Counted from the stretch's first letter, positions 48,201-56,805 are shown. The stretch is 64,000 nt of DNA from Ophioderma brevispina (GCA_023653785.1 JAMKCH010012762.1:1-64000); one strand, 5' to 3'. A program made the numbers and translations. The notes: generated by a model from the letters alone, not told the origin.

Positions 48201-50142
48201 AGTAAAAACGTGCCCTCTCCTCTTATAATCCTCCTGTAGAAAGGGCATGCTTCTGCTCTACAGACTGTCCCAAAAAAACTATACAATCAAAGATTAATTT
48301 TTTTGGCCAAAATTTAAATTCATCTCAACTGAAGTTTTACTTATTCTTTTTAGGGGTGTTCTAGCTTTCATGAGATTTTTAGTTGGTGTAATTTGGGAGT
48401 CTGGTTCAGGAGTTATGGCTTATTATCTGAGACAGTTGAAAAACCTGTTGGGCCAGTTTCGGCTATCCTGATATCAACAAAGTTGCCATTGAAAATCACC
48501 TTCAAGACATTCTTTATTGAAATATTAAAATAAAAAGTAGGTATAAAGTGCTTGCTTCTTGTGATATAACATAATTTATATCTTTCTAATGTCGCAATTG
48601 CTAATAAATACATGTAGCATTGGGAAATTCAATTCCAAACAGTCTTGTCTCAGCTTTACTCCAGGTTTCAGCAGAAGGTAAAACCATAAAAACACCCCTG
48701 TTGAAAGTAAACTGAGACCTTTGAACACAACCATCCTTTCCTTTATTGCTCTTTTTTTAACACTGATTTCTTCATTATGTTCCTCCCTGGCATCTTGGAG
48801 GCATTGGGGAATAGGGGAAGGGTATATTATCCCTCCACATTAGAGCGTTGTCCACACATTTGTCCCTCAACAGATTTGTAGACTGTTACATTAGTTTCAG
48901 CAGTCAAATTCCCCAAATTCCATGAATTTCATGATTATTGTCCCCATGAGAGTGAGTCCCTCATTTCACCCACAACATAATAATTTCTGGTGCTTTCACT
49001 GAAAAATAATATATTGATTAGTTCAATGCATGATAATACATTCACTCTGATCTGTACAATATTCTTTTGTTTGAAACGGGTTTAATCCCACAATGATACT
49101 ACACGCCTTATACCTTTAGTTTCTCGACCCTTCAGGTGAAACTGGCCCAAATGGTATTTTATCCTTTGTGTTCAACTGACAATATCTCCGCTTAGGGTCC
49201 ATCAAATTGGATGGAATAAAAGCGAGGATTTAGCTTAGGATCTTGTCTAACAAATAAAGTCAAAATATCTGGCAAAAATGCACAGTTTATATTTTTTATA
49301 ATTTTTAGTTTGATTGTATAGTTTTTATTGGGACAGTCTGTATGTGGTATGGTGAAATGTACGACCATAATAGAGATAATTATTTCGGAGAACATTTCTT
49401 CCAGCGCTCATTGAGGATTGTTTTAGTGTGCTCTTATAACCATGTCGATATTATTGAGTTCTTGCAGAAAAGGAAAATTGTAACAATATGCAATTCAACA
49501 GTCGCGCGCGTTGCATTGTTTCAGAAATTATGACGAGGAGTATAACAGAAGCTGAATTATGGTGAAATATGCATTAACTGTTAAGGCGTGATAAACCTAT
49601 TTGTCAGATGATCAGATAGCTTTAAAATTTTAATCTCGGAGATACAGTCCTCCGGGCTCACAGTCCGGGAACAATGGTGGACAATATGGCAATCGATTCA
49701 GTTGACTCTTCACGCAACATTAGTTTCACGCTTTATTCCGTTGTCGTCTATGGAGCCAGGACTATGATACCTGCCGGACTATGATTACTTTCACACCGGC
49801 GTTTCGCATTCTTTTACGTAAATGATGAATTAAGAGCTACTAAAGAGAACTTACTATCACTTTGTGTTGGAACTTGTTGGTCAAAATATGAATTGATCGG
49901 TCTTATATTTCTATTACCATTCCTTAAGATTCACAAACAACACGGGTAATACTGCATTTCGAAGTTACTTGAAATTATACATTTCTTATTTGTACAGCCC
50001 TCTTATACTGGATCCTGCGAATCCTACCAATAACGTCTGTGCAAGATTTCACGACAACTGGACTCACGTGGCTAAGGTCGCTCAGGAAACTCTCAAAACC
50101 GAACTGTTGAAGGACGTCCAAATAACCGATCGGTGGCATTAA
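34100..50142 (+). CDS. OAS: 2'-5'-oligoadenylate synthetase-like gene (four exons)
   Basis: The joined exons (34100-34282, 38803-39090, 47509-47906, 49998-50142) encode about 336 residues, normal for a single-unit OAS. Known family members bind double-stranded RNA in the cytosol and polymerise ATP into 2-5A. In vertebrates 2-5A activates RNase L. Many invertebrate relatives lack that partner, and some differ in RNA dependence. Seen here are the nucleotidyltransferase core with GLSDFDLLV and VDILP (the three catalytic aspartates), then the OAS C-terminal helical domain with ELIRVVKYWNKC, ELITVYAWEEAG and LILDPANPTNN. Splice phases agree across all junctions. Three single-base excesses lie in homopolymers (38,819-38,821; 38,934-38,936; 47,609-47,613), and a TAA stop is at 38,958. 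It is either a functional gene with consensus errors or a young pseudogene. Confidence 0.88.
34320..34575. repeat. Inverted-repeat elements in intron 1
   Basis: TGCCAAATCGTGTACCAC near 34,381 has its exact reverse complement near 34,475-34,492, with matching flanks. It is followed by an 11-bp hairpin, ACCAGACCTCG at 34,538-34,548 against 34,560-34,570. These look like small foldback units or the head of a SINE whose tail follows. Confidence 0.55.
34590..34745 (+). mobile_element. LINE/SINE 3' tail with (TTA)n
   Basis: GTAGAGCACCATATAAATGCGTG followed by TTATTATTATTTATTATTA is the characteristic end of CR1/L2-type LINEs and of SINEs that borrow their tails. No coding part remains. Confidence 0.6.
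34924..34960. repeat. T-run joined to G-run
   Basis: Twenty-two T bases pass directly into fifteen G bases. They replace what should be the A/T-rich left terminus of the MITE that follows. The same T-to-G join is seen at 45,211-45,258 and inside the G tract near 9,030. Confidence 0.85.
34962..35178. mobile_element. MITE with AGAACC / TTAGAGTG terminus
   Basis: The right end reads AGAACCTATTC, then T-rich sequence, then CTTAGAGTG. The left inner part has the partner words (TTAGAACCTG and TATATGAAACCCT), and GGTTTCCATATAGAGG lies in inverse orientation. The left extremity is overwritten by the T/G run. This type of MITE is common in animals. It has no coding capacity. Confidence 0.55.
35180..35290 (+). 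mobile_element. LINE 3' tail
   Basis: TTTATTTACTGTTTTATACTATG, then TGACATGGAAATAAAATATG and related AT-rich words, resemble the final 100 bases of a LINE ending in a degenerate A-rich tail. Nothing coding remains. Confidence 0.4.
36228..36362. repeat. Two-unit tandem repeat (80 bp)
   Basis: GATCTGGGTCAATG starts at 36,228 and again at 36,308. Both are followed by GCATG-rich sequence and GTGGAATTGA. The surrounding intron-1 sequence (35,300-36,980) is otherwise unremarkable, apart from a G run at 36,517-36,528. Confidence 0.7.
36980..37145 (+). mobile_element. LINE 3' tail ending in ACTGAA repeats
   Basis: GGCAGCCCTCCATTGTCGCAA, then ATGTAAATGGAGAAACAACTG, then AAAACTGAAAC are typical of the last bases of CR1/L2-like LINEs. 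The intron sequence that follows to about 38,085 shows no further feature. Confidence 0.5.
38091..38707. mobile_element. MITE with TTTTACAGT-type repeats, next to OAS exon 2
   Basis: TA then CACTGGAAAAAAT begins at 38,089, and TTTTTTAAGCAGTG then TA ends at 38,709. This gives short imperfect terminal inverted repeats with TA duplications. The 617-bp interior is full of paired words, ACTGTAAAA and TTTTACAGT, in both orientations. It ends 95 bases before the exon 2 acceptor. Confidence 0.6.
38803..39090 (+). CDS. OAS: OAS-like exon 2 (catalytic core)
   Basis: Acceptor TTCAG at 38,802; donor G then GTAATT after 39,090, leaving in phase 1. In corrected frames it carries TELKGLSDFDLLVMV, with GAT at 38,843 and GAC at 38,849 as the D-x-D metal ligands, and LVEVDILPTADN with GAT at 39,054 as the third aspartate. 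The frame steps by one base at GGG 38,819-38,821 and again at TTT 38,934-38,936, and TAA at 38,958 interrupts it. The residues around the breaks still follow the family. Confidence 0.8.
39180..39245. repeat. (AAAT)n / A-rich simple repeat
   Basis: AAATAAATAAAT-type repeats in intron 2, possibly the remnant of a LINE poly-A tail. Confidence 0.7.
39631..39781. repeat. 151-bp imperfect palindrome in OAS intron 2
   Basis: Left arm from GGGTAGACTTTCACATAGAAG (39,631) to TTGATTCCGTCATGC. The right arm repeats it in reverse complement from GACGGAATCAATG to CTTCTATATGAAACGTCTACCC (39,781). Arms are about 65 bp and the loop about 20 bp. A transcript would form a long hairpin. It is probably a tiny foldback MITE. 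Confidence 0.8.
39790..41030. other. Intron 2 sequence, no feature recognised
   Basis: A 121-residue frame at 40,315-40,680 has no family resemblance. No repeat or RNA gene is evident. Confidence 0.45.
41035..41590. repeat. About 60-bp satellite array (about nine units)
   Basis: The unit is built from AACCAACGTC, (A)GCCGACGTTGGGAAAACGG, TGGGGAAATGGTCGTTTGATGG and TCGGC. Units start near 41,074, 41,134, 41,198, 41,261 and 41,320, then become more diverged at about 41,378, 41,445, 41,510 and 41,571. Spacing is 58-67 bases. The CCAACGT...ACGTTGG halves are self-complementary. Degenerate relatives occur at 46,610-46,775. Confidence 0.85.
41996..42068 (+). tRNA. tRNA-Arg(TCT)-like sequence, probably a pseudogene or SINE head
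   Basis: It has a recognisable A box (TAGCTCAATTGGATAG), an anticodon region CTTCTAAT matching tRNA-Arg(TCT), the AAAGG segment and a perfect B box, GGTTCGAATCC. Compared with an intact tRNA-Arg it lacks about two bases in the anticodon arm. Its acceptor stem (GGACAAG against TCAGGCC) and T stem pair poorly. It lies within OAS intron 2. It is likely a decayed tRNA copy or a SINE promoter rather than a working gene. Confidence 0.55.
42216..42905 (+). repeat. Dispersed element, copy in direct orientation
   Basis: This segment is repeated in inverse orientation at 46,030-46,600. Matching landmarks, in order, are CCGGTGCTCGACCC, TTGCGCAAG, TTTCTAGGCAA, GATGCCACTTGGCATCAT, AACAGGGGGTAAAAATTTGT, AAAGTATAGTTT, GCACCCCCCCGGGGATTTTGGAGAC, TTGTCTGCAAAAATCCCCACCCTGGGTTAAA and GGTTGC. 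Divergence includes many small indels. No coding capacity; probably a non-autonomous element. Confidence 0.75.
42955..43260 (+). repeat. Second copy of the 1654-6052 DNA element
   Basis: It aligns continuously with 2030-2113 followed by 5810-6020: GATACCAATAGATAGCTA, TTCCATTGATACCAA, GTCACAATGACGTCATAAAGT, TTTTCATGxGGTTTT and CTAGTTTTA. It therefore shows the pre-insertion state of that locus. The termini are unclear here. Confidence 0.7.
43450..44555. other. Intron 2 sequence, unassigned
   Basis: A 159-residue minus-strand frame (44,394-43,915) and a 148-residue one (43,679-43,233) are open, but I recognise neither and they lack splice support. The composition is closer to coding than its neighbours, so a decayed mobile-element ORF is possible. 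Confidence 0.35.
44560..44930. repeat. Three degenerate tandem units (about 130 bp)
   Basis: Each unit runs GAAGCTCT..GAGTTT or similar, then a GxxTTxxG word, then CGGAGAGA(G)CT..TTATCTC, then GAACTATACTGCC, then GGGGTCCAGG. The last two units are the clearest. Confidence 0.6.
45211..45258. repeat. T-run joined to a 37-base G-run
   Basis: Eleven T bases pass directly into thirty-seven G bases, then normal sequence resumes at TGGCTTCC. Same signature as 34,924-34,960. Confidence 0.85.
46030..46600 (-). repeat. Dispersed element, inverse copy
   Basis: Inverse partner of 42,216-42,905, about 3.1 kb away in the same intron. Landmarks include GGGGAATTTTGCAGACAA, TCTCCAAAAACTCCCCGGGGGG and TTGCCTAGAAACCA. 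It is about 120 bp shorter through deletions. Confidence 0.75.
46610..46775. repeat. Degenerate CCAACGT satellite fragment
   Basis: TTGGCCCAAATGGCTGGCCC, GGCCCGACGTCACTTGTCGACG, TTGGCCCACT and ATGTTGGGCAAACATTTTCCC resemble the 60-bp units at 41,035-41,590. The sequence on to 47,500 holds no further recognised feature. Confidence 0.5.
47509..47906 (+). CDS. OAS: OAS-like exon 3 (C-terminal domain)
   Basis: Acceptor ACCGACAG at 47,508, entering in phase 1; the proposed donor AAA then GTGGTT after 47,906 leaves in phase 2. Residues run DREPYSAGLVRLQINFIKRK, then after an extra A in the AAAAA run (47,609-47,613) PGVVKELIRVVKYWNKC. SYPMELITVYAWEEAG and a HWWNTNYDD segment follow. This is the OAS C-terminal helical bundle in the expected order. 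The donor is weaker than consensus, but its phase matches exon 4. Confidence 0.85.
48261..49340. mobile_element. mariner-type MITE in OAS intron 3
   Basis: CAGACTGTCCCAAAAAAACT, then ATACAATCAAA, opens at 48,261. Its reverse complement (with one A/T difference and a small indel) closes at 49,340. TA flanks both ends (48,259-48,260 and 49,341-49,342). The terminal repeats are about 30 bp. The 1,080-bp body has no transposase. Flanking intron sequence (47,907-48,258 and 49,343-49,990) shows nothing else. Confidence 0.85.
49998..50142 (+). CDS. OAS: OAS-like terminal exon 4
   Basis: Acceptor TTATTTGTACAG at 49,997. Reading in phase 2 gives PLILDPANPTNN, then a WTHVAKVAQETLK helix, and a TAA stop at 50,140-50,142. 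This equals the VILDPADPTxN block and last helix of OAS proteins. The exon is fully open. No AATAAA signal is seen immediately downstream. Confidence 0.88.
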
Positions 50143-50475
50143 ATAAGTAGATGATTGCAACAAAATATTTGCAACATTTTAGCATTATGAGTGGTGTGAT
50201 TTTTCTAGGAGAGATTGTTATCCCTTAAATTTTCACCAAGAATTTAGCTCTTATTATAGTATTAATTCTGTGCTTGTTCAGGGTTCAAACAATATCGATT
50301 GTGGACCAAGGACTTATCATTACCAAACCGCACCTGCCTAAAGAATGGCTATCGCCAGGGTTATTCTAAGTATAATATTAACTATTTGAATAGATAGGGT
50401 TCACTGCAATTTTCTAAACACTATTTTGCACCACATTTCTAAACATTTTGAAATATCTGTTTAATATCTACACAT

Positions 50476-50541
50476 GTTTAGACATTTGACATTAGGTGTT
50501 TAGACATTTGACGGCAAGTGTTTTAGAGAGTTGACATTTAA
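50476..50541. repeat. Three 22-bp tandem repeats
   Basis: GTTTAGACATTTGACATTAGG is followed by GTTTAGACATTTGACGGCAAG and the diverged GTTTTAGAGAGTTGACATTTA. Confidence 0.7.
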
Positions 50542-50817
50542 TACCTAAAACACTAATTTTGTACCACACTGATGTTGCGGTGTTGAAAATGTGTTAGAGA
50601 ATAGAAATTATATCGGGTACAATTTCCTTTAAAAGTGTAGTATCAAAGTGATCCAGTTCTAGTTGCTTGATTTGAGACCTATTGTTATCGAAAATATTTT
50701 ATTCGGACTACTGGGTTAAAAATACCTAATTGAGCGGGATTCTAATACTGAAAGTAGTTATCCGGTGGATACAATATTGTAAAGAAATCATTTCACATTA
50801 TTTGTAATATCATTTTC

Positions 50818-51188
50818 ATGTCGTCGCTGGGCGGGAAAAACTTATGTACATTTGACCTTTAAGAGCAAAGCCTCACATGTAGTAAAAACGGTAACATGAC
50901 AAAACCTCATGTAACATTTTCGGGAGACACCAAAAACTGAATAATTTGTTGTAATGCCTTGCACAAGAAAGGTTTTCCTTTATAAATATATGAAGATAAT
51001 TATTTGCTCCAGATTCTGCCATATGATTTACTATCAATTCACATTTGGCTTGAAATTCAAACTAGAACCCGATGTGACCAAAATGCACATATGAGGTTTT
51101 AGCACTGGGGCCCACTTTTGACATAATGTGGTTTTGCATTTGACCTCTGAAGTTACATATGAGGTTTTTCCCGCCTAGCGACGATATG
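50818..51188. mobile_element. 371-bp MITE with CATGTCGTCGCT termini
   Basis: CATGTCGTCGCTGGGCGGGA and AAAAC at 50,818 match in inverse at 51,188 (CATATCGTCGCTAGGCGGGA). The terminal repeats are about 28 bp with three mismatches. Inside, CTCATATGT and ACATGTGAGG words recur in both orientations. It lies about 680 bp past the OAS stop codon. Confidence 0.75.
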
Positions 51189-51397
51189 CATATATAATGA
51201 ATTCCTTATACTTATACTTTAATCTTATGATTTTCATATTTCTAGATTGTCAGAGGATTTTTGGAATTAATCTTAAATTATGGCAAATGTTTTGCTTGCA
51301 CTATACTAGTGGTTATTTATATGTATCTATTGCTTTAATTGTGTAATTTGCTATGTTGTTTATAGACATGTTACACCCTTATTGTATGTTTATCATA

Positions 51398-51756
51398 TTG
51401 CCACCTGAATGCCTCCCAAATACCACCACCGGCAAAAACAAGACACAAAACACACTTTTTGTTATTTTGCAGGATGGGCTGGTCAGACGGATTCCGATAT
51501 TTAATGAGGGAAACCGGATGAGTGCTACCTCGCACCCAATGACACTTTGACGGCCTGAGCCATATGATATGATAGATACTGATTGTAAACCTTTGCAGAT
51601 CATGCATAAAACGACATGGACTTGCGACGATTGGCAACCGCGAATTACCTGTCGGGTTTATGGACCACCCTCCACGAGGGACCCCGTAAGGGTCGACCCG
51701 TACAGGAGGGTATAGCCCACCCAGAAAAAGGGTGGTCCCAAACCCGTCCTGCCCAA
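51398..51756 (-). repeat. Split direct repeat B2
   Basis: It aligns along its length with B1 (52,199-52,566): TACCACCACCGGCAAAAACA, CATATGATATGATAGA, CGACATGGACTTGCGACGAT and ACCACCCTCCACGAGG. Differences are mainly one-base indels. It forms the outer 3' end of the element. Confidence 0.85.
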
Positions 51757-51884
51757 AAAATGGACAATTAGGCCTGGTAAAAGCCTTATCACTATAAGGC
51801 CACCTACTCTTCACTGACCACATGGAAGGAGCCCACACCGGCACCAGAACTAAAAAAACATTGGGTGGGAGGGGGGGCGGGATT

Positions 51885-52198
51885 TTTTTAGACTGCACAG
51901 TCTGCCAAACAGCCGTGATGTGAACAAGTTTTTGGAAAAAAATGTAAACATGCCAAAACATAAACAGGGAGCGAAGAGCGGCTTGATGATGGATGGCTTG
52001 TCATGCCGCCAGTCTACCGAGGTTCAAAAGGTCACCAAATTGACCCTACTACCTTTGCGGGCCGACCAACCAGGGGCAATTACAGTAAGCCGACTCACTC
52101 ACCCCACCAAGAAAATATGAGAAAATCCAAAACAAGGGAATTGGCCGACATCGAGGAGCCAAAAATTTGTTTGATTAGGATCGCTAATAAAAAACATA
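51885..52198 (-). repeat. Split direct repeat A2
   Basis: It matches A1 at 61,972-62,275: GTCTGCCAA, CCAGTCTACCGAGGTTCAA, AAGCCGACTCACTC and AAGGGAATTGGCCGACATCG. It lies between B1 and B2, as the Ngaro plan requires. About 125 bases separate it from B2. Confidence 0.85.
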
Positions 52199-52566
52199 AT
52201 TGCCCACTGAATGCCCTCCCAACTACCACCACCGGCAAAAACAAGACACAAAAACACACTTTTGTTTTTGCAGGATGGGATGGTCGGACGGGATTCTGAT
52301 ATTTAAGAGGACCCGGTGAGTGCTAACCCGCACCCAATGACCCTTGACGGCATGCGCCATATGATATGATAGAGACTGATGTAAACACCTTTGCAGATCA
52401 TGCAGAAAACGACATGGACTTGCGACGATGCCAAACGCGAAGTACCTGTAGGGATTTATGGGACCACCCTCCACGAGGGGGACCCGTAGGGTCGACCGTA
52501 CCAGGAGGGTATAGGCACCCAACCCAGGGAAAAAGGGTGGTTCCAACCCGACCTGCCCAAAATGAC
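52199..52566 (-). repeat. Split direct repeat B1
   Basis: Inner copy of the B repeat, immediately beside A2. The B1/A2 boundary is near 52,198. Confidence 0.85.
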
Positions 52567-53449
52567 GCCACACAGGGTTCCCAGACTGAACCCTTGCTAA
52601 CACCCCCCCCCTTTTTGTGCACGCCGAGGGTGGAAGGGGTAGCGTTTTTTCTTGTTTTGATTCTTTTTATTAAAATAACATTTGTACCCAGTTTTAAAAG
52701 TTGTAAACACGATAAATAGTTCTACCATTATACAATACAGTTTTGAAAACACGAAGCAAAAAAACTAAAACTACCCATGTACTTTTGTGATGAAAACTTC
52801 AACAAGCCCATTTTCCTTTTTCTACCTTCCTTCCTTGCCTTACCGGTCCCCATCAAGTGTTTTCTTTTTATTCTTTCCAGATGGTAAAACACAATAAAAT
52901 AGGAAAGCAGTACAATTTTTTCTCTTTTTGCTTTTTATCCTGTTGAATTTTCTGTATTAACTACTTAATTAACCCATCACCAAAACTGCCCTATACACAG
53001 GGAGCTGAAAGGAGATATTTGCTGCCGGGCAATTATTATTATTTTTTTTCAAACCCCATACATTCCCAGATTATGCTAATATTGTTTACCTTTTTGTTCT
53101 GTTTTTTGTTTGTCAAAACGGGGCCTCACCTTTATTCTGCTTGGTTGACAAATACTGAGCCCACAAAAGCTCATAAAATTATATGCAGAACTGCTAATAT
53201 GTGACCCCCATACACCATGAAAACACCGATTTAATGGACGATTTTAGACATAGCACCGCCTATGTACCATATCCACTTGACTGAGCTCATTGCAAATACA
53301 ATTACATTGAGGCCAAAAAAAGCAATGCCCAAACCCCGTTTTTTTTTTTTTTTTTGCAAGCAACCTAAAACCCAGCACATATATATTTTATGTGTTCTCA
53401 CCCTGCCCCTGGAAGTGACTTTTGACATTGGAGGGTAGGCCCAGTGTGC

Positions 53450-54195
53450 TTTATTTGGGTTTGCATTGAAATAATTAATACCCATTTCAAGTTGCAGTCC
53501 TGAAGAGATCATCTACCTTCTGGAGGACAAGTGGAAGCCATCACGCACTGAAGAGGGTAGATCTGTGCGTTAATTCGAAATGAGAAATCACACGGTTGTC
53601 CCCATTTGTTTCACCCACACCTGCTATGCATGGCGAGTGATTACCTTTCTCACCAGTTCACCTGCCCCTGGATTTTGTTCCCCATACAGAACAAGAGGGG
53701 TAGTATGTTGGACCATATGATCCTGCAGAATGGGAGTTTTTGTCTGAGGGAATTGATAGTACTGCTTACAGCTTCACACACTTCTTTACCCGTCATGGCA
53801 AACACATTCATTTGTCCCAATGTGTAGGATGACCGTCTGTGGGCAGGGACGTCCTGTCAATCCGTTTAAACAACCTACTAGTAACTCCCCCCAGCCTGGC
53901 CCCACCTAGCCCTCGCCAAGAAACCGTCCTGCACCATTTCGAGTGCGGATTACCATCCACGCCCACAGTACGATGCTGTTCTCATAACACCCACGTACTG
54001 TATCCTGAAAGAGAGAGAAACAATAAACAAGAATGGAAACAGCTCGGGTTTTAGGTAGTGGGATTTGTTTATAAGGTTATCTGAGATTTGATGACAGGGT
54101 GGTAAATATAGGACTGACCCAGCTGGGCCACATTTTTTTTCGGACTGAACAGAAAAAGAACAACTAAGCCAACATTTAAAATCTGGCTCCAACTG
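53450..54195 (-). pseudogene. SGNH/GDSL-like hydrolase domain of the Ngaro element
   Basis: In broken minus-strand frames I read TVILHIGTNECVCHDG near 53,840-53,790, which holds the G-x-N block III. Next come SSTINSLRQKLPFCRIIWSNILPLLF near 53,750-53,675 and DGFHLSSRR near 53,540, which holds the catalytic Asp-x-x-His block V. The N-terminal GDS-type serine block could not be identified, so the start is unclear. Hydrolase domains are known passengers of some Ngaro elements; their role is not established. The position after the recombinase fits. Confidence 0.7.
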
Positions 54196-54334
54196 TGCAC
54201 AGAGGACACTGCACTGAAATTTATGCCTGTATCTTAGATTTAGCCTTTATGTATTTAACACCTTTAAATTTTTTTTCACCAGGGGATCCACCTCCTAGAT
54301 TGCAAATGGGGGGAAACACAAGTCCTGGGTTCTA

Positions 54335-55065
54335 ATGTTAACGCTTGTAGCTTACGGAGCGCCACCTCCCAAGACACTTTATCTCATCAGATGGGAAACC
54401 ACACACTGCAGCCGTTGTAGCCCGCACCTATCCTAAAGATAGGTGGGCTGTACCCTCCTAGTGCTTTTACGCAAGACAGCCTGGAATTGGAAACGGGTAA
54501 GTGGCGGTCGTATCCATATGGAGAAACAGTGGTCCCTGACCTGCTGGGAGGACCACTAAGGTACGATTCAAGTGCGGCTACAGGGCACACTGGGGGACCC
54601 TACCGCTCGCTCCAATGCCCAAGATTTTTCTTTCTGATGCTCTCCCCCTTGACGTCTGGTCAGTTTTTGAATACGCAACCCTTAGTGCATTCCAGTGTGA
54701 TCTGGTGTAGTGAATAGCACATCGTCAAATGATAGAATCCTGTCCCCCTTGTCTTTCTTCAGATTTGGCAGTAATTCCCCAAACCTTAAGAAGGCAAACA
54801 AATGCAACAGTGAATGCAGCTTTAAACAGTGCTACCTCGTAGCTTGATATTACAACCTTCCAGGCATTAACAAGTTTGAAGGAATGGATAAGGTAATTCG
54901 GCCTAAGGACATCCTCCGCTCCTTTGAGCATCTTGCACCCCTCGAGCAGCTTCTGCACTACGAAGGATTGGTTGGGTCTGCCAGCCACGCAGTTTGTGGC
55001 TATAAGACAACACATAATTATGAGTTTATAGTAGATGGGGACTTCCCACCTAAAGAACTGCGGCC
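54335..55065 (-). pseudogene. Tyrosine recombinase of the Ngaro element
   Basis: The N-terminal part reads KSPSTINS then KSFVVQKLLEGCKMLKGAEDV (near 55,020-54,900). Next come SSYEVALFKAAFTVAFVCLLKV (54,840-54,775) and CPVAALESYLSGPPSRSGTTV (54,590-54,530). The arginine box FRIGA lies near 54,430. The C-terminal FPSDEIKCLGRWRSVSYKR runs to about 54,340 and carries the likely nucleophilic tyrosine. The His of the usual H-x-x-R is not visible in the current frame. It catalyses DNA integration by recombination in this element class. Several frameshifts are present. Confidence 0.85.
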
Positions 55066-55439
55066 GCTAAAGGCCAAACTTGGCTGTTGGAACGGGCCAA
55101 AAACTAATGATAGGCCTAACTGACCTTGAAACTGCTGCAAGGAATCAATGCTCTTTGATAAAGCGATGTGTGTTATTGCCATGGATTGACTGGAGGAGGC
55201 TGGGACTTCGAAATGCATACCGATTCCAGTAGTGATACTGGTATGGCCACCCTACCTCCTTGTTCTGGGGCAGTGGGGTGGAAGCAGAGGAGAAGCCTGA
55301 AACGTGTGATAGAGAATCAGTTTTTATTTTTTACCACTGGGATATGTACAGACCTAAAGGTGAGCGTTTTTGCAGGCGCAAGCACTTCCAGCACAAAATG
55401 CGGCGGACTAGGGGGACATGATGCGGGGAACACTTGGAG

Positions 55440-56805
55440 TCTGATTGTTGATAATCAGTACAACGCTTTATTGTCCGAACGAAAAATGACACGCTTACCT
55501 GCTAAATGTTCCCCCCATACTGTAACGGCCACGACAATGGGGAAAGAAACTAACCAGCAATGGATGGCGACCAAGACAAGACATGATCGGGCCATCTCCC
55601 CTGAAACCAAGAACCCTAAAGTATCCCCCGAACCCAACGTAGGTTCCCACTGGCATCGGTAAAGAGCTGAAGGTCATTGTTCTCTCAACCAACCTTGTTC
55701 TGGAATAATGGCTGATCCATTATAATCTGACAGGAAGCTATGCCACATATGCAAATCCTCTCTGGCCCCCTTTGATATACGAACCCGATGCCCTGGATTG
55801 GTTAACCCCAGTGACAAGTTGATCAGGCGTCTTAAGAAGGCTCTTCCACATGTGTACAGCGTTGCACACAAATGATAGGGAGCCCACAAGTGACTGGGTT
55901 CCTTCAAAGTCAAGCTTCCTGTGGCCCGGTATGCATGATCTATTATGGCCCTCAGTTTTACCAGTTTGACTTGTGGGATTTTACATTGTTCACAATGCAT
56001 CAATTCTAAGCCAAGGAAAGTTATCTTAGAGGAGGGACCCTCAGTTTATAATCTGCTAAGGTACGCCCAGGCGCTGCAAATTGATTCAAAATGACTTTAG
56101 AACACTTGTAGAGGTAGAATAGAAGTACTTAAGGTTAAGCAATAGTTCTACGGCAAAAAGGTGAAATTATATAAAATTTCTACAGGTTAAAAACTTTCCA
56201 TTTTCACCTCAACTTTGGCAAAAATTAAAAACATTATACAATTATTTTCACAATGTCGAATGAACTTGATATTTTAATTTAATGCTTTATTAAAAAGGTG
56301 GAGTACATCTCCTTAGAACTAAAGTGGTGTGGACTAATGTACTTCTTATTCTGACACTCTTCACTTAAACAGACTCGTTTCCCTACTCCTGACTCCGCAA
56401 CGAAGAGGAAATTCATCCGCGAAATGGATCAACTGTGTCACAATGGTCTCCTCCTGACTACCCACTCTAAGAACGAGGAGAATGTTTCAAACAACTGAGC
56501 CGCGGCTGCACCCATAGGGGGGGAAAAAAGACAATTACAAATAAATAAAGGCCATCCATAGCCTCTTTCCCTAGAGGTCAAAATCTTGAGGGCATATGGT
56601 AGTAATCGAAAGGCGGACGTAATGTCGGATTTGGCCATCTGAGCCCACGGCCCAACATTGAGACGAGAGAAACTGCTTCGTCAAAACTGGTATACTTAAC
56701 TGCACATGCCTCTGCACTTATCCCATCATTGACAGACTGCCCGAGAGGCCAGGACAAAGGGTGTATGAGTTCTAAAGGAGCGGGTGACGACCTTCGGAAC
56801 ACACC
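55440..56805 (-). pseudogene. Reverse transcriptase and RNase H of the Ngaro element
   Basis: The RT opens with LIHPLSWPLGQSVNDGIS, YTSFDEAVSLVSMLGRG and KSDITSAFRLLPY (56,780-56,590), then MGAAAAQLFETFSSFLEWVVRRRP. At the catalytic position it reads HFADEF (near 56,415), where YLDDF or similar is expected. After an AT-rich interruption it resumes ITFLGLE near 56,015, then KIPQVKLVKLRAII and GRAFLRRLI to LHMWHSFLSDYNG (55,740). The RNase H-like part includes FPIVVAVTVWGEHLAGKRVIF and SDNKALY (55,545-55,455). The pattern is that of DIRS/Ngaro RTs. Confidence 0.88.
56080..56350. other. AT-rich interruption inside the Ngaro RT
   Basis: RT similarity stops near 56,360 and resumes near 56,060. 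The DNA between is AT-rich and non-coding, with weakly self-complementary ends (TAGAAGTACTTAAGG and CTAAGGAGATGTACT on the other strand). It could be a small inserted element. Confidence 0.45.

Noticed and set aside
55168..55662. A 164-residue plus-strand open frame
   Set aside because: It is the shadow of the minus-strand Ngaro RNase H region, which shows clear family motifs.
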